Origin: Paenibacillus sp. OVF10
GTDB lineage: Bacteria; Bacillota; Bacilli; Paenibacillales; Paenibacillaceae
Assembly (NCBI GenBank): GCA_022836915.1
Contig: CP094668.1
Coordinates: 186,001 to 250,000 of the forward strand
Length of the DNA stretch: 64,000 nt
Direction: 5' to 3'
In this document: piece by piece, positions 36,363 to 48,693 of the stretch
How the letters are laid out: each line of letters opens with the position of its first letter
Position numbering within the stretch: position 1 is the first letter of the stretch
Notes under the pieces: generated by a model
What the model saw: the letters and a program-made list of their open reading frames with translations, nothing else
What the model was told of the DNA's origin: nothing
Database searches by the model: none
Position numbers and translations under genes: made by a program

Positions 36363-37038
36363 TTGGATTTCTCTGTCTCTTGTTAACCGTCGGTATCTAT
36401 GGGGTCGCCAAACGAATGTATCGTAATCTGCCCAAGGTATATCTGTCACCGTTGCTCATTACGCCGCTGCTTGTCGTTGGCATATTGCTCGCAACGGGAA
36501 CGGATTATACCACGTATAGCAGTGGTGGCAAATGGCTGAGTCTGCTTCTTCAACCGGCCACCGTGGCTTTTGCCGTACCGCTATATACCTTTTTCCATGT
36601 ACTCAAAAACATATTTCCGAGATTGTCTTCAGTGTCATGACTGGCTCGGTCGTTGCCGTACTTTCTTCTGCCCTGCTCGCCAAATGGTTGCGCCTGGATT
36701 CCGGTCTCATTCATAGTCTGATCCCAAGATCGATTACCACCCCAATTGCCATGAACGTTTCGGCTACCATCGGTGGCATACCCGCAGTGACAGCTGTTTT
36801 TGTTATTATGACTGGTCTGCTCGGAGTGATTATGGGACCTTCTATCGTCAAAATGCTGCGCATCGATGGGGAGATTGCACGAGGCACACTGTTTGGAACC
36901 GGTGCCCATGGCACAGGGACATCCAAGGCATTTGAACTAAGTTCCCTGACTGGTACCATTTCCAGCATCTCCATGGTGCTCGCTGCATTATTCACTTTAG
37001 CCGTTGCCCCCATCCTTTCCAAACTTATTTTCCCATAA
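36359..37038 (+). CDS. cidB: CidB/LrgB membrane protein (one-base frameshift)
   Basis: 226 aa when one A is added to the run at 36605-36609, giving VLKKHISEIVFSVMTG. Several helices with the conserved family segments PRSITTPIAMNVSATIGGIP and FGTGAHGTGTSKAFEL. It is the partner of CidA; the pair is translationally coupled through ATGA. Length equals that of the Bacillus protein, which supports the correction. Confidence 0.9.
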
Positions 37039-37143
37039 TAGATGGAATTATCCCACTTTTTTGAAATATTATTGTTGTATTAAAGCCCTTTCTTCCTTAC
37101 AATAAGGACAGGTTTTAATTGTGAATATTGCGGAGGAGATGCG

Positions 37144-37660
37144 ATGAAAAGAACCGGAATGAAGAGATCTCTGGACCGTCTTGGACGAATTGTCCTTCCC
37201 AAAGAAATGCGGGATACGATGGAAATCCATATCGGCGATCCGCTTGAGTTTTTCATTGAAGGAAAGAGTTGATTTTACGAAAGTACAAATCAACATTATG
37301 TATTTTTGCGGTGATGTAGATACGGAAATGTATTTCAAAGAACAATTCATCTGCCGGACTTGTGCAATTCAATTAAAACACCCGGATGACTCTCCCGACT
37401 GGTTCGTACCTCAGAACAAACAGGCTCCTGCACCCGTGGAGCGTCCTGCTTCCAAATCCGCCTCAGTCTCATCTCCCGCTAGGGAAGAAGGGACCACAGC
37501 TGACAACCAAGAATACCCGGATCTGCGGCCGAAGACGGCACGCATGCTGCAACAGATGAAAGAAATTGTTGAACAGAATCCCGGTTTGGCTCAACAGCAA
37601 ATTGCGGAAAAGCTTGGCATCAGCCAGGGACGCGTCTCTCAATTAAAAAAGTTACTATAA
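37144..37660 (+). CDS. AbrB/SpoVT-type regulator with zinc ribbon and C-terminal HTH (two one-base frameshifts)
   Basis: 172 aa if one base is added to AAA 37263-37265 and one T to the run 37303-37307; GGAGGAG precedes the ATG. Residues 1-45 are the swapped-hairpin DNA-binding domain (SLDRLGRIVLPKEMRDTMEI). The restored middle reads LILRKYKSTLCIFCGDVDTE...FICRTC, a CxxC-CxxC zinc knuckle known in some AbrB relatives. A Pro/Ser-rich linker follows, then an extra helix-turn-helix (PGLAQQQIAEKLGISQGRVS) at the end. Probably a transition-state type regulator; target unknown. Confidence 0.75.
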
Positions 37661-37720
37661 TCAAAATGGCATTTGATCATTTATAGTCAGAAGACCTTCC
37701 AATCCAGGAAGTCCCGCTGC

Positions 37721-37757
37721 AAGAGAACCCGTTGTTTTTCGTGGGTTCTTCTTTTTT
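37721..37757 (+). terminator. Rho-independent terminator
   Basis: AGAACCC/GGGTTCT stem with a T-rich loop, followed by TCTTTTTTATA. Separates the AbrB-like and Crp-like genes. Confidence 0.8.
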
Positions 37758-37786
37758 ATATCCATATCGTAATGGAAAGGAGTTCT

Positions 37787-38482
37787 ATGGATAAAATTCT
37801 GTATTTATCACAATTCGAGCTCATGTCCTCCTTGTCCGAGACGGACCTGATTGAAATGGATGGGATGACTTCTATTACGACCATACCCAAAAACAGACAG
37901 ATCCAGACACCCGATACGTTTACAGAAGGTTTCTATTTTGTAAAACGGGGAAAGGTTCGTTTATATACATTAAATCCGGAGGGCAAGCAGTTCACTCTCG
38001 ATATTTTGACGGAAGGTAACGTGTTTGGAGAAATGAACGGAATCTCACTCGGAACACGCGCCGTTTATATCGAAACGATGGAGGAGTGTGATATTTGCCT
38101 GATGAACAAACAACGTTTTGAACAGTTTCTGATTGAACACCCGGAATTCATGATGAGACTGATGAACGTGCTAAGCGAGCGGATCAAACGAATGAGCGAG
38201 TTGACACAGACGCTTGCACTCGGAAACCTGCATGAAAAGGTGATACATAATCTCTTCCGGCTGGCAGAACAGATGGGATGGATCGAAGAAGATGAGTTCT
38301 GCAAAATTCAACTCGCACTGACCCATCAGGAGATTGCCTGGATGGCAGGAGCCACACGGGAATCGGTCACCGTCGCCATGCAAGAGTTAGCAAGAGCAGG
38401 CCGAATTCGTACCGGATTCAAGTCAGTTTCCCTTCATCGTGACGAAATCGCCACCCTTCGGAAAATCATTGCCCACTTGTAA
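37787..38482 (+). CDS. Crp/Fnr-family transcriptional regulator
   Basis: 231 aa from ATG 37787 with GGAAAGGAG upstream; the longer frame has no other good start. Cyclic-nucleotide-binding beta-barrel in residues about 15-125 (GFYFVKRGKVRLYTLNPEGK and VFGEMNGIS), a long dimer helix, and a winged helix with the recognition helix THQEIAWMAGATRESVTVAM. There is no N-terminal four-cysteine cluster motif, so oxygen sensing by an Fe-S cluster is unlikely. Effector and targets unknown. The AlkD-like gene follows on the same strand, 77 bases on, possibly its target. Confidence 0.88.
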   Translation: MDKILYLSQFELMSSLSETDLIEMDGMTSITTIPKNRQIQTPDTFTEGFYFVKRGKVRLYTLNPEGKQFTLDILTEGNVFGEMNGISLGTRAVYIETMEECDICLMNKQRFEQFLIEHPEFMMRLMNVLSERIKRMSELTQTLALGNLHEKVIHNLFRLAEQMGWIEEDEFCKIQLALTHQEIAWMAGATRESVTVAMQELARAGRIRTGFKSVSLHRDEIATLRKIIAHL

Positions 38483-38559
38483 GATGCCTTACATCCCTGT
38501 CCTCCAGCAAGTTGTAACGTATAACTCATGAAGTTATACAACCAAGGAGGAATCTACTG

Positions 38560-39399
38560 TTGGATGCCAAGCCAGATCTATTTATCCCTGAAAACATTCT
38601 TCTTCGTAAAGGTGCCCGTAAAGCAACGGAAATCCCTGAGCATATCCGCAATTGGCTACAAGCAGGACGTATCGAATCGGTCAATCTGACCGAATGGCTG
38701 GCTGTAGATCATGTTTCTCTTTTTCAGAAGGTTACCCATGAATGGGGAATGGATGCCGAAACCAGAGTAATTACAGAGCAGTTAACACAGATGGATGAGC
38801 AGCGGATCATGAAAATCATCCCGGCCATAGCCATGCAATGGCTTGATCTGTTGAATCGCCTAACTATCAATGAACGAGCAAATCTCTTTCGTTCCATTGC
38901 AGAGCATCGTTCAGACAGTGTTCGCTGCTGGGCGGCTTATATCATTGGGCTGGATTCCGGTCTGAATCTGACTGAAAAGTTAGAACATATTCTGCCCTTT
39001 GCAGCAGATCATCACTTTGGTGTAAGAGAAATCGCCTGGATGGCTGTACGGGAGTCCATTTCTGCCGAATTATCCTCAGCCTTGCAACAGTTATTCCCAT
39101 TGAGCGTTGACCCTGATCCACTGATCCGTCGCTTTGCCATAGAATCAATCAGACCTCGTGGCGTCTGGGCCAAGCATATTCAGGAGTTAAAAGAAAATCC
39201 GGCCATGGCCCTTCCCTTGCTTGACGCGGTGAAATCCGATGCCCATAAGTATGTGCAGGATTCGGTAAGTAACTGGCTGAACGACGCCAGCAAGACGAAT
39301 CCAGAGTGGGTGCGGCTGGTCTGCGCCACTTGGACTCAGCAGTCAGATACCCAACATACGCGGCGAATCGTTACACGTGCCACGCGAAGTCTTACATAA
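38560..39399 (+). CDS. AlkD-like DNA alkylation repair protein (HEAT repeats)
   Basis: 279 aa from TTG 38560, 9 bases after AAGGAGG. All-helical protein built of HEAT-like repeats with the conserved C-terminal segment HKYVQDSVSNWLNDASKTNP, typical of the COG4335 branch of the AlkC/AlkD superfamily of DNA glycosylases. AlkD removes bulky or cationic 3- and 7-methylpurines without base flipping; whether this branch is catalytic is not clear from sequence. Neighbour of a Crp-like regulator. Confidence 0.8.
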   Translation: MDAKPDLFIPENILLRKGARKATEIPEHIRNWLQAGRIESVNLTEWLAVDHVSLFQKVTHEWGMDAETRVITEQLTQMDEQRIMKIIPAIAMQWLDLLNRLTINERANLFRSIAEHRSDSVRCWAAYIIGLDSGLNLTEKLEHILPFAADHHFGVREIAWMAVRESISAELSSALQQLFPLSVDPDPLIRRFAIESIRPRGVWAKHIQELKENPAMALPLLDAVKSDAHKYVQDSVSNWLNDASKTNPEWVRLVCATWTQQSDTQHTRRIVTRATRSLT

Positions 39400-39400
39400 A

Positions 39401-39434
39401 AAGATGACCACCGCTCACTGGCAGTGGTCATCTT
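39401..39434. terminator. Terminator between convergent genes
   Basis: Perfect 11-bp stem AAGATGACCAC/GTGGTCATCTT. The T tract is better on the minus strand (CTTTTTATG), so it mainly ends doxX. Confidence 0.8.
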
Positions 39435-39522
39435 CTGCATAGGCATCCGCGTTTACATTCCTTTTGACAGGAATACCTTTTCCACGGTAAATAGCCCAAT
39501 TACGTTCCCTCTTATCTTTAAC

Positions 39523-39903
39523 TTAAGCCTGAATCGCGTCCATCTGGCCTTCTTCTTCCGCTTCCAATCTGCGCATACCTACCACCAGGACAATAATGTT
39601 AGCTACCAACAACACAGCCGGGAACGGAACAGCCGCGTATTGTGCATAGATCAGATGACTTCCCACGGCCCCAATCAGAATGAATGTCAGTATGCCAGAA
39701 GCCAGGATGCGAGTCCGTGGAATCAGCAATCCTACTGCACTAAGTAACTCCGCAGCGCCCAGCAGATACATGGTCCATGTCGGATAAGAGAAACTTTCGA
39801 ATGTCTGAATCATCATGTCTGCCCCACTAATCTTGTTAAACCCTGTCATGACAAACACACCTGCAAGAATAACTAGAAAAATATAACCCAAAATTTTGTT
39901 CAT
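39523..39903 (-). CDS. DoxX-family membrane protein (CatD-like)
   Basis: 126 aa, four hydrophobic helices, with the family pattern LVILAGVFVMTGFNKISG at the start and LLGAAELLSAVGLLIP in the middle. DoxX proteins are small membrane oxidoreductase partners; Bacillus CatD, a DoxX relative, is controlled by HxlR/DUF24 regulators that sense quinones and disulfide stress. The divergent gene here is an HxlR regulator, so a similar stress module is likely. Its promoter has a matching site upstream of the GTP cyclohydrolase gene at 47.2 kb. Confidence 0.85.
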   Translation of the reverse strand: MNKILGYIFLVILAGVFVMTGFNKISGADMMIQTFESFSYPTWTMYLLGAAELLSAVGLLIPRTRILASGILTFILIGAVGSHLIYAQYAAVPFPAVLLVANIIVLVVGMRRLEAEEEGQMDAIQA

Positions 39904-40078
39904 ATGTAGATCCTCCTGTACAAATTATATGTTCCTACTATGTAATGATTATTTGTGCTGCACATTGTAAAAAAAGAATCTATGTAAAAGTTCCCAAAGG
40001 TCACTCTGTTTTCAACCGTTTAGCCGAGTTCAATTTTCAGAATAGTACGCGTTCATATTATACGTATTATTTATCACC

Positions 40079-40135
40079 AACTTACTTTTATGAAGTTAGT
40101 ATATAATAATAATATAATTTCTTCAAGTAATTTTT
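40079..40135 (-). promoter_or_regulatory. doxX promoter with flanking operator sequence
   Basis: On the minus strand TTGAAG (40121-40126), a 17-base spacer and TATACT (40098-40103). AAGTTAG and AACTTACTTT lie just downstream and TTACTT overlaps the -35. The same order, spacing and flanks recur at 47165-47220. Confidence 0.65.
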
Positions 40136-40289
40136 CGCTGTATGATGTATAATACATACAAAAGGTATGTTACAGTATATTTTGTAGTAACCCTCATTTA
40201 TATGGATGTCCTATATTCTTAAAGCGGCAGAAACCATGTCCTTTCATATACAACCTGCGAAAAAATAACCATGAATCGAGGTGAATACG

Positions 40290-40625
40290 TTGAAGCTGAA
40301 AAAAGTAAAAGCACCAAGTCCCTGTATGATCACTCAAGCCATAGATATCATAGGCAAGAAGTGGGTACTGTTAATCATGTACCAACTGTTGTCCGGACCC
40401 AAGCGGTTTACGGAGCTTGAAGCAGAGATGGCGATCAGTGGACGACTTTTATCGGAGCGATTGAAGGAAATGGAGACGGAAGGTATCGTAACCCGACACA
40501 TGTTTCCCGAGATACCTCCCCGTGTAGAGTATGAATTGACACCGAAAGGCAGAGCCATTGAACCTGTCATTGATCAGATCTACAGTTGGTCATCCGACTG
40601 GTTGAAACAGCAGAAATCCGAGTAG
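40290..40625 (+). CDS. HxlR-family (DUF24) redox/aldehyde-responsive regulator
   Basis: 111 aa from TTG 40290, 5-6 bases after GAGGTG; GTG 40281 overlaps that site and is the alternative. Winged helix with the family pattern CMITQAIDIIGKKWVLLIMY, GPKRFTELEAEMAISGRLLS and LTPKGRAIEPVI. A cysteine at about residue 12 (SPCMI) occupies the place of the redox-active Cys in YodB and HypR. It is divergent from doxX and is the likely regulator of that gene and perhaps of ribA at 46.3 kb. Confidence 0.87.
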   Translation: MKLKKVKAPSPCMITQAIDIIGKKWVLLIMYQLLSGPKRFTELEAEMAISGRLLSERLKEMETEGIVTRHMFPEIPPRVEYELTPKGRAIEPVIDQIYSWSSDWLKQQKSE

Positions 40626-40664
40626 TTGAATTGCTACTTAATAATCTCTACTCAACACAAATAC

Positions 40665-40706
40665 GCCTGAATCAGGCTGATCTGCGGATCATTCCCTGAT
40701 TCAGGC
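40665..40706. terminator. Bidirectional terminator
   Basis: Perfect 12-bp stem GCCTGAATCAGG/CCTGATTCAGGC between the convergent hxlR and oxidoreductase genes; ATATTTATATT follows on the plus strand. Confidence 0.8.
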
Positions 40707-40729
40707 ATATTTATATTACCTTCAACCTT

Positions 40730-41732
40730 TTAATGAGAGAGATGCTTTGAAGGCTGAAGCTGTACAGGCAGACCGGAATCTGCCGATGCCAGCGCCGCCG
40801 TAGTAATCTCCTGTGTACGGCAGGCATCCGCATAATCGGACAGAATTCGTGAACGGTCTCCCGTACGCAGGGCATGAATGAACGCTTCATTCTCACGCTC
40901 GTATGGATTATGTCCTGCCGGAATCTCCAGACCTGCCATCGCATGTTTTGCGGCACTTGGCAGAAGCAAACGTTCTGGCGTCCAATCCCACACACCTGCA
41001 TCCGTGTAGAACTGGAGCCCAGCGCCCCCTCTCCGTCTGGCAACAGACATGTATTGGCGATACTGGCAATCGCTCCACTTTCCAGCTTGAGCGTCACATT
41101 CGCCACATCAGCAACGGTCACATGCTCATGCTTCTCATGCATGCTTCGCTGAGCTGCTACAGCATATACCTCCGTAACTTCTCCTGCACAATACCGAAGC
41201 AAGTCTACAATATGTGTAGTTTGCTCTACGAATTGTCCTCCTGAACCGTCCTGACGCCGCCACCAGGCGACCCTGGCATTCCGCCCATCCAGCGGCCAAG
41301 TGCCATGCCGACCGTCTGTTCTTTCATCGACTGCTGCAGGACCTGCGCGGCCTCCTGATAACGGAAATGGTATCCTACAGAGGTTAACAATCCGCTCTTT
41401 TGCACCTGATCCAACACCTGACGCGGAACATCCATTCCGGTGCTCAAAGGTTTCTCCACCAGGAATGGAATACCACGGCGGATTAATTCGGACTCAATCG
41501 ATCCGTGAGACATCGGAGGCACACAGATATACACCGCATCCAGCTTCTCACCATCCAGCATATGTTCAAGTTCCCCGTAACCAACAGCATCATAAACGGA
41601 GGCCATAGCCTCTGCCTTTTCGAGCGATGTTCCACAGACACTCGCAACACGAACACCTTCCATCCGTGCGAGAATATCCGCGTGTACCTTACTGAACCAG
41701 CCTGTTCCAATGATTCCGATCTGTAATGTCAT
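40730..41732 (-). CDS. Gfo/Idh/MocA-family oxidoreductase (two one-base frameshifts)
   Basis: 334 aa after adding one base at CCC 41271-41273 and one in the C run 41025-41029. The Rossmann start is clear (GIIGTGWFSKVHADIL), with the family EKPLS motif at about 93-98 and the restored VAWWRRQDGSGGQFVEQTTH carrying the D...GG...H active-site region. NAD(P)-dependent oxidation of a sugar, cyclitol or related compound; substrate not assignable. Alone, with a ribosome binding site AGGGG before ATG 41732. Confidence 0.85.
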
Positions 41733-41800
41733 GGATGTAATCCCCTCTCTATGTTACACGCTTACATGTTCCATTCGACTCTCGATCTTGAAATCCTGCC

Positions 41801-43458
41801 TCAGATTTTGCCGGATGCTTCCAGCAACAGCTGATCCAGTTCCTGTGTATGTTTAACCTCTTCCTCTTCAGACCAGTTCAAACGACCTGCCATATACGAG
41901 ATAACCGCTGCTTTATAGCGACGAACTTCATCAATACGGAAGAATAAATCACCTGTTCTTCGTACCAAAAATCAGACGGGGTTACAGCCATCTCTTCATC
42001 AATCGCGTAACTTAACATCAACAGTAGCTCCTGTGGCATGCCATGAAGCTCGGACTTGGTGCGTGGATCGGGCATTCGCTCATATAGTGCCTCCACATTG
42101 GAACCATACGTGCGGACCAGTCGCTCCGCAGCAGGTCGAGCAAGTCCCAAGGCAACACCATCCTTGATCTTGCGTTCCGCATACGATACAAATCCAGCCG
42201 ATCCCCCTACATCACCGCCGGAGATGGGCATCTTCTTCGTTACACAAGGGCCTATGGAATGCCCGCTCTCCTGCTCCATCTGGCGTGCGACCAGATCAAC
42301 GACCATCTCGGCCATTTTACGGTATCCGGTTAATTTGCCCCCGGCAATCGTAATCAGATTGGATTCGGATACCCAGACTTCATCTTTACGTGAAATTTCG
42401 GAAGGATTCTTGCCTTCCTCATGGATTAGTGGACGTACACCCGCCCATCCGGATTCCACATCCTCGGTACCAATCCGTACATCTGGAAACATGCCATTGA
42501 CTGCATTAATGACATAATCACGGTCGGAGTCGGAAATTTGGGGGTGTGCAGGATCGTCCTGATATACGGTGTCGGTTGTCCCCACATAGGTTTTGCCATC
42601 ACGCGGGACAGCAAACACCATTCGACCATCTGGTGTATCAAAATAAACCGCCTGTCTTAGCGGGAATCGTTTACCATCAAAGACCAAATGGATGCCTTTG
42701 GTCATCTGTAGCGTTTTCCCCTGGCGCGAACCATCCAATTCCCGCAGACCGTCCACCCATGGACCGGAAGCGTTGATCACCTTGCTTGCTTTTAGCGTAT
42801 AGGTCTGCCCATCGATCTGATCAATAGCTTCAATACCTGTAATCTTGCCATTCTCCTTCAGGAAACCTTTCGCCTTAACGTAGTTCACTGCCTGTACCCC
42901 ACGTTTGACAGCTTCTTTCATGACTTCAATGGTGAGCCTGGCATCGTCTGTCCGGTACTCCACATAGAGCCCACCACCTAACAGTCCCTGCTTGCGTAGT
43001 AAAGGTTCACTATCTGACACCGCTCCAGCATTCAACATTTGGCGCCGTTCACTGCGCTTCACCCCGGCGAGCCGATCATACACCATCAGTCCAATGGACG
43101 TGCTGAAGCGGCCGAACGTACCTGCCGTATAGATCGGTAGCAACATCGGTTCTGGCGTGGTCACATGTGGCCCATTCTCGTAGACTACAGCCCGCTCCCG
43201 TCCTACCTCAGCAACCATCTTCACTTCATATTGCTTCAAATAACGCAATCCGCCATGGACAAGTTTGGTCGATCGACTGGATGTACCTGCTGCGAAATCC
43301 TGCATTTCTACAAGCGCTGTCTTCAATCCACGGGAAGCCGCGTCCAATGCAATCCCTGCGCCTGTAATCCCACCACCAATAATTAATACGTCAAAATGTA
43401 CATTCGCCATGTTTTGCAAATATTCGGTCCGGTGTGCTGACGAGAACGTTTCTGTCAT
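41801..43458 (-). CDS. glpD: Aerobic glycerol-3-phosphate dehydrogenase (one-base frameshift)
   Basis: 552 aa. Start ATG 43458 with GGAGG at 8 bases. FAD-binding LIIGGGITGAGIALDAASRG at the N-terminus and the DAO-domain segments TSSRSTKLVHGGLRYL and FAVPRDGKTYVGTTDT. Near the end one base must be added to the A run 41967-41971 (SDFLVRRTGDLFFRID), which restores the C-terminal helical domain up to LLLEASGKI. It oxidises glycerol-3-phosphate to DHAP and feeds electrons to quinone at the membrane. A leader terminator at 43.5 kb suggests control by GlpP. Confidence 0.93.
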
Positions 43459-43503
43459 TCTTGAACCTCCTATTGATTTTCTCAATTTTTCCGTAAAAAA
43501 AAC

Positions 43504-43554
43504 AAAAAAAGGACCACGTCATTCGCTCAGCAATTGCTGAGCGGCACGTGGTCC
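43504..43554 (-). promoter_or_regulatory. glpD leader terminator, probable GlpP antitermination target
   Basis: On the minus strand a long stem (GGACCACGT/ACGTGGTCC outer, GCTCAGC/GCTGAGC inner, AATT loop) is followed by TTTTTTTGTTTTTTTT, 45 bases before the glpD start. A terminator in front of a gene, with glpP nearby, matches the known antitermination control of Bacillus glpD. Confidence 0.75.
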
Positions 43555-43560
43555 CTCCCG

Positions 43561-44012
43561 ATCTCCAGACATCATTTTTTAACTTGTGCCTTTATCCTAT
43601 CACAGATTTTTGACGGCGTGAAGTCCTGAAATGACACATTATTCAAAAAAATTCAAAAAGTTGTTCTGCCAAAGGATGGAATTTCAAATGAATCCACTAA
43701 CCTTGTTTTTTCCTTATAGTGGATATATATTTTACCTTCTCCAGGAAGAATAACCCTGTAAATCATGCATCATTTTCCACCAGTAAATATCATTTATAAC
43801 ATATGTTTAGTTAAAAAGTACAAATACCCACCCAAGAAATATTCATTTCATTCCTCTTATTTAGCATTTTTCATAATTCGAACCATTCCGCTCACGGGTA
43901 CAAAAGTTGGACAGGAAGAAGCATCCTGATCCAACCAGTGTATAGACGAACAAAATCATTTCGATCTATTTCTTGCTGATTTGAAGACGCTCAGGTGATT
44001 TATGCAAAATGC
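43561..44012. other. Gap holding the glpD promoter and leader
   Basis: About 450 bp, A+T-rich, between glpD and the end of glpK. No repeat copy and no supported open frame. The glpD promoter must lie here; I could not single out a convincing -35/-10 pair or catabolite site. Confidence 0.5.
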
Positions 44013-46095
<2,083 letters not shown>

Positions 46096-46287
46096 CTTGG
46101 TTCCTCCCGCATTTATCAGATGACTATATTGTATAATCCGCACTGTGGGAACGGCAAGCCATTCCATGAATCGGGAAAACCTGAACGCTACCCTGTTCTC
46201 CATACCAAAAAGCCGCTGCTGTACTTTTCCATAACGGAGAGTACCACAACGACTAATCAACTAATCGATTACGTCTATTAATAATAA

Positions 46288-47055
46288 TTAAGCCTGCGCA
46301 TGCGGAAGCAACGTCTCTGCCCCAGCCCAGCCATCACTTTCCGCCAAGTGACCGGAACGATTCACTTTCGTTTGCAGATACTTCTCGTTAAAAGCAGAAC
46401 GATCTCCCCACAGCGGAACACGTCCGCCCACATTTAATCCCGCTTCCTGCAAGGCAGCCAGCTTCCGTGGATTGTTGGTGATCAAGGTAACCGGTGCGGT
46501 GCGAAGTGCACGCAACACAGCAATCGCATCGTCATAATTACGAGCATCGTCTGTGAATCCAAGCTGCAAGTTTGCATCTACCGTATCCAGACCTTCTTCT
46601 TGCAAAATGTACGCCATGGCTTTGCTGAACAGACCAATGCCACGTCCTTCATGGTTGGCAAGGTAGAACAGTGCGCCCGCTCCGTGAGCGGCGATCATTT
46701 TCATGGATTGCTCCAATTGGAAGCCGCAATCACAGCGTTTGCTGCCAAAGATGTCGCCTGTATGACAGATGCTATGCATCCGGATCAGCGCTTCTTGTGC
46801 TTCAGCAAAGTCACCATACACCAGAACACTGGATTGTTGACGCTCTGCCAGTTCAGCAGCAGCAAGAGATTCGATTAACTCGCCGCTCTCCATCGCTTTG
46901 TCCGATTTCATCCAGCTGTACCACTGGAATGTCTTGGTCTCCCCATCGAGGTTAACCGGAAGCTTGATTGGTCCCACCAGGTATATGAACTCTTTTCCAC
47001 TCGGAAAAGTCTGAATTTTGGGGGCAAGCAGTTGAATAATATGTGAATTGATCAT
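46288..47055 (-). CDS. ribA: GTP cyclohydrolase II (stand-alone RibA type)
   Basis: 255 aa with GGAGGAAC before the ATG. The zinc site is complete (SICHTGDIFGSKRCDC), followed by NHEGRGIGLFSKAMAYILQE and TNNPRKLAALQEAG, the GTP-binding and catalytic region. It opens the imidazole ring of GTP in the first step of riboflavin synthesis. It lacks the DHBP-synthase domain fused in Bacillus RibA and has no FMN riboswitch or rib genes nearby, so it may be a special-purpose paralogue. Its promoter resembles that of doxX. Confidence 0.87.
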   Translation of the reverse strand: MINSHIIQLLAPKIQTFPSGKEFIYLVGPIKLPVNLDGETKTFQWYSWMKSDKAMESGELIESLAAAELAERQQSSVLVYGDFAEAQEALIRMHSICHTGDIFGSKRCDCGFQLEQSMKMIAAHGAGALFYLANHEGRGIGLFSKAMAYILQEEGLDTVDANLQLGFTDDARNYDDAIAVLRALRTAPVTLITNNPRKLAALQEAGLNVGGRVPLWGDRSAFNEKYLQTKVNRSGHLAESDGWAGAETLLPHAQA

Positions 47056-47164
47056 TGTCGTTCCTCCTGTTTAGGCCAACTTGTATGTTGATTGATTCGC
47101 ATCCAGCGTGAAATTGGATCACTTGGATGTTATATAGTACGTATCTATATTATTCTCATCATCA

Positions 47165-47220
47165 TTAGTTACTTTATGTAAGTTAGTTTAGAATAAAAAT
47201 TATAAAGTGTCAAGTAACTT
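47165..47220 (-). promoter_or_regulatory. ribA promoter matching the doxX promoter
   Basis: On the minus strand TTGACA (47208-47213), a 17-base spacer and TAAACT (47185-47190), with TTACTT overlapping the -35 and AACTTAC plus AAAGTAACT just downstream. Order and spacing equal those at 40079-40135. Confidence 0.65.
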
Positions 47221-47377
47221 TTATTTTTAAAGTAACTACTAAAATTATGTTACGCAACGGACACAAATATGTGTTTCATTTTAGGAATATTGGGTATGAG
47301 TTTATAAACTGCTCATACACTAATGTTGTAGTCCAAAGCACTTCATGCCTCGAACTTAACGATGAGGGGTAATACAC

Positions 47378-48649
47378 ATGATCCGCCGGAAAAGAACATG
47401 CTGGACAGCCATACTGATGGTCTGCGTCCTGCTCATAAGCGGATGCTCCATCTGGCCCGGACAGGACGATTCAGCGAACAACAAAAGGTAGCGCTTACAT
47501 TATGGTACTGGAATCGGTCCATCGATGATAAGTTGCTTGCCAGGGCTAAGGAAAAATTCCCCAATATCGAACTGACAGCTCAGAAAATCGGCGGTGATTT
47601 CAAAGCAAAGCTCAAAACAACACTCGCTGCACGCTCAGGTGAACCAGACATTGTCGCATTGAACGACTGGATCATGGAGCTTTTCCCCAGTGAGGACCGT
47701 TTCTATAATCTGTATGATCTCGGTGCAGGAGATATTGAAGACCAATATCTGCCGTGGAAATGGAAGCAAGGCGTTACGCCAAGCGGACAGATGATTGGTT
47801 TCCCGATGGATACGGGACCAACAGCCCTCTTCTACCGAGAAGATCTGTTCAAAGAGGCCGGATTGCCATCTGATCCCGAAGACGTTACACGCCAGATCAA
47901 CAGCTGGGATGCATATGCTGCTGCCGGAGAACAGCTCAAGGAGAAATTCGGAGGCAAGGTTTTTCTAACCGACAATATTGCAACCGTTTACAACCAAGTC
48001 ATATCGCAGTCTGCTGAGCGTTACTTCCGGCCGGACGGGTCCTTTATCGGCATGGATTCCCCTACTGTGGGCAAGAGCTGGGATACGGCCGTTGCTTTTA
48101 AAGAAAAGGGACTGCTTGCCAATGCAGATGGCTGGACTCAGGCTGGAACGCCGCGATGAATAATGGTGAAATCGCCTCTTTCGTAGGTGCTGTCTGGATG
48201 AAACAAGTTCTTCAGGAAGCCGCTCCGGATACATCCGGGAAGTGGCGTGTCGCTCGGGCACCAGGGGAGATGGCAATAACGGAGGATCATTCCTGTCCAT
48301 CCTGAAGTCGAGTGAACATCCTCAGGAAGCCTTTGAACTGGTTCGCTGGCTGCAAAGTCCCGAAAATCAACTGGAGCAATATCAGACATTGAACCTTTTC
48401 CCTTCTGCACCAGGTGTGTTTGATGATCCTGCCATGAAAGAAAAAGAACCTTTCTTCGGTGGACAGGCGACAGGGCCTGTATTTGCCGAATCGGCACAGG
48501 AGGTGCCGGATGCTTTCTTTGGCGAACGATACCCATCCGTACACAACATTATCACCCGGCGGCTGAATGATGTCGCGAAGCAAAATGCCGATCCACAGCA
48601 AGTCTGGACAGATACGGTACACCGCGTCGAGCGGGAATTGCAGCGTTAA
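47378..48649 (+). CDS. Sugar ABC transporter substrate-binding lipoprotein (three one-base frameshifts)
   Basis: 424 aa when one base is added at A run 47483-47486, one at about 48129-48144 and one at G run 48264-48267. ATG 47378 has GAGGGG upstream and gives a signal peptide with lipobox LISGC. The mature part is a family 1 solute-binding protein (LTLWYWNRSIDDKLLARAKE, IVALNDWIMELF, FPMDTGPTALFYREDLFKEA). It should deliver a sugar or oligosaccharide to the two permeases that follow 44 and 19 bases apart. No ATPase gene is in the cluster; a shared MsmX-type ATPase is likely. Confidence 0.87.
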
Positions 48650-48693
48650 CCTGAAGAACGTGTGGTTTCGTTATCCGCAAAGGAGGAATTCAT

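Noticed and set aside
47056-47377. An FMN riboswitch upstream of ribA
   Set aside because: No RFN-element blocks could be found; the region holds only the doxX-like promoter and A+T-rich sequence.
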